The position numbers and the translations under genes are program-made. The notes beneath the pieces are model-generated. The model did not search any database, had not been told where the DNA came from, and was given only the letters and a program-made list of their open reading frames with translations. Source: Uloborus plumipes (lineage: Eukaryota; Arthropoda; Arachnida; Araneae; Uloboridae). From it: a stretch of 64,000 nucleotides of DNA. The stretch is from positions 1-64,000 of the forward strand of contig JAXGGA010003867.1 in NCBI GenBank assembly GCA_038373865.1. The letters are read 5' to 3'. The first letter of the stretch is position 1. Each line of letters begins with the position of its first letter. Positions 55,201-64,000 of the stretch are shown in pieces.

Positions 55201-58200
55201 TCTTTATTAATTCATTTATTTGATTATTTACACATTTAATTGGTGAAATCTACTGAATATACTATTTTAGTTAAAAATTATGCTTAAAATACAACTAAAT
55301 TTAAATTTTTCATACCTAATAATGCTCTTTTTTCTATTAACATGAGTACTCTTTCATCTGAAGGGCAGAGTTGAGCTAACATCTAAAACAAGAAATTATT
55401 TGTATCAAAAAATAGCACTATTTAATTGCAAGCATTCAATAAAACATAGCAAAAGATGGTTATTTTTTATTAAACTGTCACTAATAATCAGATTTTGATT
55501 TCATATATGTATATTTTTTTCTCTTGATTATTATGGTTCAATATACAACTATAAAAATAATGGTATATATTAACGATGTCTACAAACATTAAAATAACTA
55601 TTTTCACACCATACACATTTTCAATACTAAACACATAGATGAAGCAATTTTTATACAAGTTCATTTGGACTTTCAGACAAATTGAATTTAACCTAAAATG
55701 GTTACAAAGGATTAAGGGCAATCATACTTCTATTTTTCTTCTATTAAGATTTTGAAATGAAGTACACATTTAAAAGAAATCTTGAACCAATTGCAGGGCT
55801 CAGTATCAAGAGATATAAAAAGACAATTACATTATAATTTTTAAAAACCCAATAAGTTCCAAAATATGAAAATCTTTATAAATAAATAAGTCTTTAATCT
55901 GAATCAATAAAATTGCTTTACAGGAGAACTTTTCTAAAAATGTAGAAGTTTTAAGATTCAGAAATATGTTCGAATGAATATGACAATAGAATATCAACAT
56001 GACCATGAACGTTAATATAAAACATATAAAAGGTGTATGTTTTAAAACTAAAATATAGTTTGTAGTTTCATGATTGTGTAGGTTCTAAGAGTAAAATCCT
56101 GTACAATATGGATACTTTTTACATCTGTTAAACAGTGCAAAGTATTGCATTAACATGAAATTTTGTTTTATCTATAATTCTAATGAAGAATACAGTAAGA
56201 TTTAAAAAAAAAAAGTAATTGTTTCTTATATGAGTGCAAAAATCTTACACACATATTAAATAGATCTTCTAGTTGAAGGTACATATAGGTAGGTAAGAAA
56301 GTAGGTTTTACACTGGGAACGCATTCTAACATTAATCAAAACTTTAGATTCAACAAAAAATATTAAAATGAGTCTGATCAATTGCTTTACAATTTTTGAT
56401 CAATTGTTATATTTTTTTATAACAAAAAAAAAAAAAAAGCCGATTTAAATCCTTGTTTTAATCAAACTGATTGAAATTAATGCACCTTACTATAACAGCA
56501 AAAACAAATATTATTTGAAAAACTAAAACGAAATTTCGCTACTAAGTAATTAAGGTCTGATTTTGAAAAAACTTTTTTTTTTAATATTTTCTGGCTTTTA
56601 CTTCTTGTTTCAATCAGGGGGGGGGGGATGCTTTTAAAATCACATTTTATTTCAAGAATTGTTTATGGTTTAAAAAAAAATAGCAACATTTTGCTTTAAT
56701 TGAAAAAAAAATGTACTTCACAGTCAAATATCCTAAACACCGATAAACATTATAAAAAAAGCTCACTATTCATGCCATAAGTTTTCCTTTTTCACCTAGG
56801 CACCAGAAATAGGCCTTCTCAAGCATACAAAACGAAACAAATATACCTGCACTAAATGCTGGAAAAATAAATCTACTTTACTTTCCATCAGTGCTCAAAC
56901 TGCTATCTACAAGTTAAAAAAATTATTTAATAGCATCTTCAGTTTATATCTCATTGATTATAAGTGGCAACAGAGTTTCAATTTTGGTCACATGGTACTA
57001 CAGAGCACTATATCGGATATGATGCCAAATGGAAATGTGTGGCATTCAAGAGTTAAAGTAAAAATTTAGTTGAAATCTATTGAAAAATATCACAGCACAA
57101 AACAACTTCATTGCATTATAAAATTGAACGTAGCAGTCAAAGTTTCAAATAAATACAAACCTCTAAATTCTTCATAAGAAGAGGAGAATCAGGATGGTAT
57201 GAAAACAAATATGTACAAAGATAAATATAGCTATTTATATGATCGGGATTCCAGGTTAAATAAGTTAACAACACAGTTTCTGCCTCATCATGCTTCTCAT
57301 AATATATCAGCATCTAAAACAACAAATAAATAAATAAATAATGCAGCGAGATACAATAACATGTCTTCTAGTGAAGTTATTCATTTAAAAACAAACTAGA
57401 ACAATATTAAGTTTTACACTTAACTTACACTTTTAAGTTTCAGCTCTGGACACTTCATTTCTTTTTATTGATAAAGTCTAATTTTTGAATTTAGGCTATT
57501 GTTTCAGACATACAAACAGTTGCAAGAGTGACATGTTTAACACTACATCAATTTACTTCTATTTACTTTTAAAAATCGTACAACTCATTAAAAATAGAGT
57601 CAGGAGGAAGCAAAGGAATGTAAGTGGATGCTTTCAAGTTTTGAGTAAACGCGGTTAAAGTTCAGATCTCAGGCTTTCATTGAAAAACCTTTCTAAACCT
57701 CATCGTATAGCAGCACCTACCAGGGTTATTAGTACTATCTCTTATCGTAAAACAGAGGGAAGGTTGTATCATTTGTACTATTAATCTTCGCCTTTACATG
57801 CTTTGCATCTCACTGCCTGAATTAGAGGGTATAATATATTCTACGGTGTGCTATAATGTGCTCAAACATTTTTATCAAGTTGTTGAATACAGCAAAACAA
57901 AATAATACAACCGCAGAACCTCTCTTTTATTCATCTTTCTTTACTCTGCATAATTTGGATCACGTTTACAGATTCCTAAAATTTGAACTCACATAAGGTT
58001 AATTTAGAACCAAGAACCTATAACTATGAGTGCACCACACATTTGCTTTATATTTTATTGAATGTACAGCTCTGCATAGATTGTACAATAAAATACAGCA
58101 AGCTAACAATCACTACATTATGACGTAGTGAAGAGCCAGCCCAACATTACTCCAGCTGAACATATTAATATGCTTTGTACCTAAGTGTGTATTTGTGTGA

Positions 58201-60824
58201 TCATGCTTCATTCATACACCACACGTGTTGACAATGATGGAAAAGGGGACCAATTCTTCGTTAAAAAATAATTTGAAAAGTTATTTTTTAGTATCTTGCA
58301 AATGATTCTGTGAAATTTTGTCAAAAAAAAAAAAAAATTAACCGTAATAAACATTAAGTCTTTTATGTTTTCTAAAAGTTGAGCATGCAAAAATTTGCTA
58401 AAATAAATGAGAGTAAATCCTGCTATCAGCCAAGCTTCTTCACGGGAGGAATTAATTCGGTTTTCTATTCTCTCAGTAAACATGCTCTCATTCATACATC
58501 ACATTATGGGAGAAGACAATTTCTGCCTACTAGACAAAAGAAGAATAACAGTCGGTTTGAACTATAACATTCATTATGGATGATCACCATACGCTTTATA
58601 GTAAAGCACTACATAAAGCTTCATTGATTGCGGGATTCTTGGAAGCTAGAAGTGGAATGAGGCATTTTTGCTTATTAACATATTTTTCTTCCTCAGTTTT
58701 TTTACATCTGAGTTCCCTGTCACAGAAAAAAAGTTGTTTCCATATACAGGGGTCAATTTAAAGAGAAACAAGGCCCATTAACAAACTATTCACAGAAATC
58801 CAAAATTCAAAAACAGACCCCTCACAAAAATCTGATGCACAAAAATGGACTATTTACAAATATTCGAAGAGCAAAAATGGACCCTTCATAAAAATCTAAG
58901 ACTCAAGGCTGATGAATTATATGTCCAATTTAGTTAACTAAGTTATATACTTTAATTTGATACATCGCTATTTTTGGAACTTCAATTATTAGTTATGAAA
59001 ACATTTCAAGTTTTTTATAAAATTATTTTTCATGAAATTCCAAATTATTTCTCATAAAAATTCCAAAAAACAGGCCCAGACAAATATTGTCGATTGACTC
59101 CTATATGTCCTGAAGCTTGTAAGATTTCAAATAGAATATAGACACAATAAATCAAAATTGCATAGTCAAACATAAATAATGGCCATACTTCAATTACTTT
59201 CAGTACAAAAATATCCCATTGTCCACAACTCTTTATAATGCTCATTAAATTGACTATAGCTCTTTCGGCTGCATCAGCACATAATTCAGGGGACGTTTCA
59301 TCTGAAATATATTTGGTATAGAGTTAAACCTATCATTTATTTGAAAATAAAATACATGATTTCAGTGTTTTTCCAATTTACAGCAGAATAAATTATATTG
59401 TTCAACTAAATTTCCAAAAAATATTAACCCTTCTCAGCAATACATTTTTATCAACACAAATTTCTTTAACCCTTTATGTTCAAAATTAATTTAGCAATGA
59501 ATTTTTATATAATTTTTCGGTTTTTTTTTAGTTGAAAATACATCAAACAACATGTATACGGAGTATAAAATTTGGAAAATCAGTAGGGTCTAAGACCCCC
59601 TACGCCTTAGGGCCCTAAGAAAACTGTTTCCAATCGTAGGTACCATCTGTCGGCCTCTCAGCAAAGTACAAGGAGTGGTACTTAAAAGCTTCAGCATGAT
59701 TCCGGCATATTAGAATTCACAATACTAAATTAGTATAAGTAGGACTTTTTAGTCCCGTTGGGGCATAAAGAGTTAAAAGTTTGAATGGAAAACCACTTAA
59801 AAATACAAAAATGTAAATAAGTTTGTCTCGTTTACTGGTACCTTACAGTATTGAAAATTATACTTGAATCTTTTTTTTTAATTTATTTACCTGCTAAGAC
59901 CTTTTGGAGAACTGCAGTGCTAAGCAAAAGTGGTTCTGCAGACAATCTCAAACTGAGATATTGCTCTTTTAAGTTTTGCGCCTCCATATATTTGATTCAG
60001 GAAGTACTTATTCAGATTTTTTCTGTAATATTTGTGATTTTTTCTGTAATATTTAGATGAAATAAGTTACAAAGAACCAAGTGGTGACAATAACTCAATT
60101 TTGTTGAAAAGTGCAAATACGACTTTTGTGCTTAACATGGCAGATAACTTTTCACATCGAAAGCTCTATTGACCCATAACACTATAGACAATGTAGTGAA
60201 TAGCATTAAACTGGTGGTAATTGCATGATGTGCATTTCAGACAAGTGTAGGGCGTACATTGACAAAAAATAACAATTATGTATACAGACTTTTTAATTTT
60301 CAAATTAAAATTAATCATTCAGATTCAGATTTTCAAATGTGCATCAAACAAATATAACTCTTTTTCAAGCAAACATAAATGCTAACATGTTATCTTTTAA
60401 TTAGGGAAAGTTATGTTTCAAACAGAACACAAATGGAATTTGAAATCTGATAATTCTTATTTAAAAAAAAAAAAGATATGTAAACAAAATAGAAATGAAT
60501 GAAAAACCATCATACAAACCAGTCAAGCATCGGCACCATTCTATATAGTTAATCATGTAGGAATATGCATCTACTATGGGATCTAGTCTCTCATTTTTGT
60601 ACAATTTGTCTTTTTGCCTTTTTGTCACTATTGCCTGAATAAAAAGTAAAGATACTTTAAAGAAATATCAGTGTTAAAAATTACTACCAATTATTTACTT
60701 GAATAAGTAACATTCAAATAAGCAATTAGGATTCTTTACACATTTGAATTTAAAAATAGGAATGAATTAAGAAGGTAAGAAAAGCTAAATACTAGGAAAG
60801 TTTTTTTTTTTTTTGTTTTGTGCG

Positions 60825-60856
<32 letters not shown>

Positions 60857-63594
60857 CACTAAACTAATATAGATCACATTATAAATTTGTAAGATAACAT
60901 ATTTTACAATCCTGTTGAAATACAGTAGAATTTCAAAAATCCAAATTAATTGAGATCACAAGTAGTTCGGATTTTCATTCGAAATTTTGAAAATAACCGC
61001 ATTTAAGCCGCATTCAATACCTCAAACAAAGAATAAAAAATCTCCAACAGCAATTTTTTGGCAGATTGAAGTAAAGTTTTGATTTTTAGTTAAAAGAAGC
61101 AAATAAGATAAATGATGTCAGTGCACAAAAATGAATTTAGCATTAACAGAGCACCAATTTCTCAGAAAATATTTTGGAATAGTCAAGATTTATTTTACTA
61201 CGTACTCACCTGAGATTCAAGCCGAAGATCAGGTACATAATTTTTCAAGCCATAAATAATGTAATCCAACTGGATTTCTTTTTTATTTATCAGAATTAAT
61301 CTTCCAGCATCACTAAGTGAAACAAGAAAAAAAGAAAGAGTTGAATATTGTAAGTTTTCAGCACCAAACCCCACTTTTAAGAACACAAAATTCAGAAAGT
61401 TCTGAGATTTGGCACTCTTTTAAGGATTTTTCTTTTCTTTTTTTTTAAATTACAGTTGAAGACCATTAAAATGCACACCCTGGGACCAAAGGTTTCCCTT
61501 TACATAGATTTTGGAGTTAAAAAATAATATTCAGATTACATCAATATATTTACGCATCAGAATAAGTTTTAACTAGCAGTGAATAATACCATATATTCTG
61601 GCTTATAGATGAATATGGCATATCAGGGACCCTCCAACTTTAAGGCAAAAATTGGGAGAAATTTGAAAACCCAAAAGTAAGTAGAGTCGCTGCTTTCTGG
61701 GAAAAAATGAGATGGCTTTGCTGTGACTTTTGAAAATAACATTACAAAAAGCAGGAAAGATTGTTGCTCTTATTTTGAACTAATATCAATAAAATTGTTT
61801 ACTGTAGTCACATTACTTTTGTTTGGGAAATGAACATTAATTTCCATGCTACCAACCATTGAGAAAATTCTGCAATTCTGCATTTCGTGAATTTTTTGAG
61901 TATTCATTCTTTTACTGTAATTATTTAGTTTTTCTTTTACAGTCCAAACATGCAAAATTATATCAAAATATTTGAGTATTTACTTCTTTAGCATTTGTTT
62001 AAATGGTTTGGACTAAACCAGGAAAATGTTTCTGTTTTCAGAAAGATTATTTTCAAAAGGAATTGTTTAGGGAAAATTTTTGGGAATTCCAACAAGCATA
62101 TAAGTCAACATCCCAAGTTTTAACTAACGTTGTACTAAATTTTGCACAAAGTTAGTAATTTTCAAGATGGGGTCCATAGCAGTCCGGACTTTGGCAACCT
62201 CTAGTTTAAATTAATGGCCTGAGTTTTTCCTGATACCTTGCACATTAAATTATACAGTAAACATTCATTGACACAGACCCTGTAAAACTGGACTTCACTT
62301 AATTCAGACAGCCATTTAGATGTACATACTGTGTAAATAAAAGTTGTGTTACAATTACAACAATAATGCATTTTTGTGGGCTAGATTTTAGAATTTTGTA
62401 ATGAATCCTCATACATTTCTCTTATACAATTTTATATTTCATTTTTTTGAACTCAAGATGCAATTTTTAGAGTGTACGGCAGTTTTTTTAATGTACCTTG
62501 GCTTGATTTATAAGTTTTTTTCCCATTTTTTTTTCAAATCCGGACTTTCATTAATTCGGACAACCTGAATCCTCTATTAGTCTGGGTTAAAGATGTTCTA
62601 CCATACTCATAAATTTTTACCATGACTATTTCATAAACAAAGAATCTATAATTGATTTTCATAAAAAAAGCGGATTGCCATCTCTTCATTCAATCATGAA
62701 AAACTTGGAGAAACCAAAACCTTTAACAGGTTGTAAAACCAAAACAGTTTGAGATTCATCAAAAATCATTCATTTGCTTTCTTAAATGCATAGTAGGATC
62801 TAACATACTCTGTTTCATCAAAATCCATTTCAGTTAAACCCATTTTCATTGTGAAAATCTAGGCTCAACAACTAAAATCAAGTTAATATTAAATAATAAA
62901 CCAACTATGGAAATAAAACATAAAATAAGCCGACTTAGGACAGCAATTTTTGGAGAAGCACCTGATTTGTGTTGGTATGTTGCGAAAATAGGCTTTTTAG
63001 TTGAAATTGAGGTGGCTGAAGACCACAGTGAGAAAATAAGTAGTTCAAGGAAGCTGGATTCAAAAATAAAAGAGAATACCGGAAAAATAGTTTTGTTTTT
63101 ATATTTATAGGAAAATTAGAAGCACTATGAAATCTGTACAAGTAATTGATCTATAAGAATCAAAATTTTTCCATACTTTCTGCATGACTATAAACAAATT
63201 TTTGCAATTAGATTATTGTCCAATATGTATAAGCAAATAACTAAATAACGACTATTCATGGACACATACAATGGTAGCTACTGTTTATAAGCATAGGTAA
63301 GAATGAAAATGTATTCATCTGAATAACTACAGGCATTTATAGGTGTTTCATTTATCTATTTATTTTCTTAGAATTTAAAAATTTTTAATTTTCAAGCTAA
63401 TAGCATTTACTTCATTTTTAAGCTCTTTTCACGAGATTTTGATTTTATACAAAAACAGGTTTTTATAAAGTACAGAAAAATTTATGAAAGTCAAAATAAT
63501 CATTTATTTTCCAATAGCAAAATTACCTCACAAATGTCCATATTAGTTCATTTTTGTTAATTACGTTGAGATTTTCTAGGACAATCATAATTGC
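46193..63594 (-). CDS. TAF1A: TAF1A-like RNA polymerase I factor subunit, 5'-partial, 9 exons seen
   Basis: Exons on the minus strand: 63527-63594, 61210-61312, 60520-60634, 59189-59301, 57161-57313, 55316-55382, 54081-54198, 49543-49688 and 46193-46230. All are GT-AG and the phases fit throughout; together they encode 306 residues plus stop. The protein is helical and repeat-like. Signature blocks, recalled from vertebrate TAF1A, are IKSCGQWDIFVLKVIEML, NPDHINSYIYLCTYLF, MLAQLCPSDERVLMLIEKRA, FLDYPLNANNIKAWQLLADV and SLWQMRKIYWDYMHFNATK, in the same order and spacing as the human protein. TAF1A is part of SL1/TIF-IB, which recruits RNA polymerase I to rRNA gene promoters in the nucleolus. 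The N-terminal exon or exons are missing. The last exon is the weakest. Confidence 0.75.
46740..47027. other. TAF1A last intron, AT-rich
   Basis: AATCAACAAATTA-type phrases repeat between 46780 and 46960. Nothing else. Confidence 0.35.
47030..48383 (+). mobile_element. Decayed Tc1-like transposon, 1354 bp
   Basis: The inverted ends share TTATCAWAAATTAAGGAAAA and the following ATCACAA, with 26 of 27 matching; the outermost bases CACTGG are preserved only at the right. TA flanks both ends. It differs from the 31-kb element in sequence and ITR. Confidence 0.85.
47270..48128 (+). pseudogene. Broken Tc1-like transposase
   Basis: Pieces in several frames: a helix-turn-helix start (MTSRHHLPAELRCRAIGRLE; VSPSVVHRL then a stop), a middle ORF at 47483-47743 ending at the first catalytic Asp in LFTDESRK, and a later ORF to 48128 with the second Asp in LLQDDNARSHRA and the Glu in DLNPIEHVWD (34 residues apart, DD34E). 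Frameshifts and stops break it at least three times. The GVMVWGG-type block between the first and second Asp is deleted: GRSYAGAIGDAF joins the two sides directly. It cannot make active enzyme. Confidence 0.85.
48384..49110. other. Intron DNA; possible pogo-like MITE fragment
   Basis: CAGTAGAACGTCAAAACTCTG at about 48627, followed by ATCCGGAAC, resembles a pogo/Tigger MITE end, but I did not find the other end. Confidence 0.35.
49123..49405 (-). mobile_element. tRNA-derived SINE (family C), 283 bp
   Basis: The minus-strand head GGGGACGTGGTAGCCCGATC has an A-box-like region, and a perfect B box GGTTCGATTCC follows. A perfect 12-bp direct repeat, AATGAAAAGACT, flanks it (49111-49122 and 49406-49417). 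The body carries GGGCCCTATCCTGGTTAAAC. An ORF through it is meaningless. Confidence 0.88.
49543..49688 (-). CDS. TAF1A: TAF1A exon (8th seen)
   Basis: Acceptor CTTACTTTAG|CAATAA and donor GAACCAG|GTAAGT. It encodes the block ALKVIKSLWQMRKIYWDYMH and ICKSRVLKVLEPG. Confidence 0.8.
49689..52975. other. TAF1A intron, no supportable feature
   Basis: AT-rich. The segment 51440-51850 is less AT-rich and starts GTCAGTGGGGTGCAGCG, like a hAT end, but no partner end was found. The segment 52625-52975 is a moderately GC-rich repeat-like stretch leading into the Helitron-linked sequence. Confidence 0.4.
52988..53042. repeat. Dispersed repeat shared with 7612-7665
   Basis: A near-identical block of about 50 bp, in the same orientation as at 7.6 kb. 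Here it lies about 150-250 bp upstream of the Helitron protein fragment. Confidence 0.6.
53283..53543 (+). pseudogene. Helitron helicase-like N-terminal domain fragment
   Basis: An open stretch of about 86 codons preceded by an in-frame TAA: YYLDNIRQFNNALAFASV, then GPYCFKLHGQVYHMIGNL and YAGLFFIDFDTALQLRADN. This is the start of the Helitron_like_N domain of Rep/Hel proteins, which precedes the HUH nuclease in rolling-circle transposons. Everything downstream is lost: the frame ends at a poly(T) tract (53552-53571). A truncated, dead copy. Confidence 0.75.
53664..53790. repeat. C, T and G homopolymer-rich patch
   Basis: Runs of C (53668-53684), T (53703-53714) and GGGGGAGGGGGGAGGGGG (53766-53783). 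ORFs crossing it are artefacts. Confidence 0.85.
54081..54198 (-). CDS. TAF1A: TAF1A exon (7th seen)
   Basis: Acceptor ATTCTTTTTTAG|GAAAA and donor GTTTCTAG|GTGAGA. It encodes a Lys-rich start, then FMFLDYPLNANNIKAWQLLA and DVLNQAV. Confidence 0.75.
54827..55050. mobile_element. Hairpin insertion with long target duplication (Penelope-like?)
   Basis: The two halves of 54858-55050 are inverted copies (ACTAGTTACGG at one end, CCGTAACTAGT at the other, joined at CACCC.ACGTTGT-type centre). The insertion is flanked by a 13-bp direct repeat, ACATATTTCTTTG (54813-54825 and 55051-55063). Each half contains ACTGAAGATGATCGCC followed by GCGATCGAAACG or GCGATAGAAACG, reminiscent of the hammerhead-type motif in Penelope-like elements but with a non-canonical core. 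Target-primed insertion is supported by the duplication; the family is inferred. Confidence 0.6.
55064..55315. other. Low-complexity intron DNA
   Basis: Imperfect TTCATTTA/TTTATTTA repeats; no other feature. Confidence 0.5.
55316..55382 (-). CDS. TAF1A: TAF1A exon (6th seen)
   Basis: Acceptor CTTGTTTTAG|ATGTTA and donor TTATTAG|GTATGA. It encodes MLAQLCPSDERVLMLIEKRA and LL. Confidence 0.85.
55383..57160. other. TAF1A intron
   Basis: AT-rich with A and T runs and a G-run at 56619-56628. No transposon boundaries that I can define. Confidence 0.5.
57161..57313 (-). CDS. TAF1A: TAF1A exon (5th seen)
   Basis: Acceptor TTGTTTTAG|ATGCTG and donor TTTAGAG|GTTTGT. It encodes 51 residues, including YYEKHDEAETVLLTYLTW and NPDHINSYIYLCTYLFSYHP, a TPR-like helical pair. 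Confidence 0.88.
57314..59188. other. TAF1A intron
   Basis: An AAAT microsatellite lies near 57323-57342. The ORFs at 58208-58761 on both strands have no family motif and overlap one another. Confidence 0.5.
59189..59301 (-). CDS. TAF1A: TAF1A exon (4th seen)
   Basis: Acceptor TATATTTCAG|ATGAAA and donor ATTGAA|GTATGG. It encodes ETSPELCADAAERAIVNLMS and IIKSCGQWDIFVLKVIE. Confidence 0.88.
59302..60519. other. TAF1A intron
   Basis: Holds TAAGACCCCCTACGCCTTAG near 59591, an isolated GC-richer phrase. The ORF at 59851-60060 has no known domain. Confidence 0.45.
60520..60634 (-). CDS. TAF1A: TAF1A exon (3rd seen)
   Basis: Acceptor TTTTATTCAG|GCAATA and donor TTGACTG|GTTTGT. It encodes VTKRQKDKLYKNERLDPIVD and AYSYMINYIEWCRCLT. 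Confidence 0.82.
60825..60856. repeat. GT microsatellite
   Basis: Alternating GT with two CG interruptions, after a T-run. Confidence 0.9.
61210..61312 (-). CDS. TAF1A: TAF1A exon (2nd seen)
   Basis: Acceptor GTTTCACTTAG|TGATG and donor GAATCTCAG|GTGAGT. It encodes DAGRLILINKKEIQLDYIIY and GLKNYVPDLRLESQ. Confidence 0.82.
61313..62254. other. TAF1A intron
   Basis: AT-rich; nothing supportable. The ORF at 61770-61955 (minus) has no motif. Confidence 0.45.
62255..62603. mobile_element. pogo-like MITE, about 349 bp
   Basis: The left end TA-CAGTAAACATTCATTGACA and the inverted right end TA-TGGTAGAACATCTTTAAC have similar inner phrases (GGACTTCACTTAATTCAGACA against GGACTTTCATTAATTCGGACA), which place it with pogo/Tigger-type MITEs. 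Diverged. Confidence 0.45.
62604..63526. other. TAF1A intron
   Basis: AT-rich. The mirror ORFs 62907-63110 and 62935-63141 carry no known motif. Confidence 0.45.
63527..63594 (-). CDS. TAF1A: TAF1A exon (1st seen)
   Basis: Acceptor TTTTTTTCCAG|GCAATT and donor TTTGTGAG|GTAATT. It encodes IMIVLENLNVINKNELIWTF. An upstream exon must exist, since it starts at an acceptor in phase 0. Confidence 0.75.
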
Positions 63595-64000
63595 CTGGAA
63601 AAAAATATAAAAAATTAAACACAAAAGAAATTCCAACACAGAAAAAAAGTTTTGCAGAGGATTAATAAAATTGTCAGACCATCTGAAATAACATAGTCTA
63701 AAAGTGGCCTGTTTCGGCCTTCAATCTTGAAACGTTTTCGAGGGAGAGCACCCAATTTATAAGACCTAACATTGTGTTCGGGGAACCAACAAGAGGTCCA
63801 GTCAACCTAGTTAGAAACTAGCAAATCTAAAATTTTGCTATACTTTAAGAGAGTTAGTTTTTTCCTCCACCTAAAATATGAATTCAGTCAATAAAAGCAT
63901 AAACAATTGTTTTCAGTATTGTTTAATAAGTCATAAAACTTAGTTTCAAGTTGTTTAAGCAATACAGTGTTGATTCTCTGAGCCATCAGCTCTCACAACA
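63595..64000. other. Window edge; TAF1A upstream sequence
   Basis: A minus-strand frame is open for 62 codons from 63806 and may be an exon or an old retroelement piece. I cannot tell which; no other feature is visible. Confidence 0.35.

Noticed and set aside
58208..58761. ORFs on both strands in a TAF1A intron
   Set aside because: Mutually overlapping, AT-driven, without splice or domain support.

Overview
This window is AT-rich, intron-rich, transposon-dense animal nuclear DNA. Host exons are short (38-347 nt) and separated by kilobase introns. The transposons (gypsy elements with variant zinc knuckles, jockey-type gag proteins, Tc1-like, hAT-like and Helitron remnants, tRNA-derived SINEs) and the divergence of the host proteins suggest an arthropod. 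A chelicerate such as a spider is my best guess, but nothing in the window proves the species.

Left part (1-24,900): I found no host gene. It is a graveyard of mobile DNA: small terminal-inverted-repeat (TIR) elements (570-816, 2589-3117, 6643-7229, 7738-8990, 9357-9832, 13656-13851, 14012-14694, 18420-18781), a rearranged jockey-like non-LTR element (3703-5655, minus strand), a broken gag zinc-knuckle remnant near 12.1 kb, two SINEs with 12-bp target duplications, and one young, nearly intact Ty3/gypsy LTR retrotransposon (19209-23927) with gag and pol in a -1 arrangement.

Middle part (24,900-44,600): two host genes stand head to head. TM2D3 (the almondex homologue) is on the minus strand, five coding exons from 36212 down to 24940, giving 284 codons. 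A claudin/PMP22-type four-transmembrane protein is on the plus strand, three coding exons 37975-43307, giving 217 codons. The TM2D3 introns carry a 1.7-kb element packed with copies of one 15-bp motif, a 2.2-kb hAT-like element ending 28 bp from a splice acceptor, and a Tc1-like transposon with one in-frame stop. The claudin-like gene's introns carry two small elements and a 651-bp almost perfect palindrome.

Right part (46,100-64,000): a nine-exon minus-strand gene that I read as TAF1A, a subunit of the RNA polymerase I selectivity factor SL1. Its 5' exons lie outside the window or were not found. Its introns hold a decayed Tc1-like copy, a SINE, a Helitron N-terminal fragment and a hairpin insertion with a long target duplication. 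All exon models were built by hand from splice sites, phase and protein similarity recalled from the families. No search or alignment was run.
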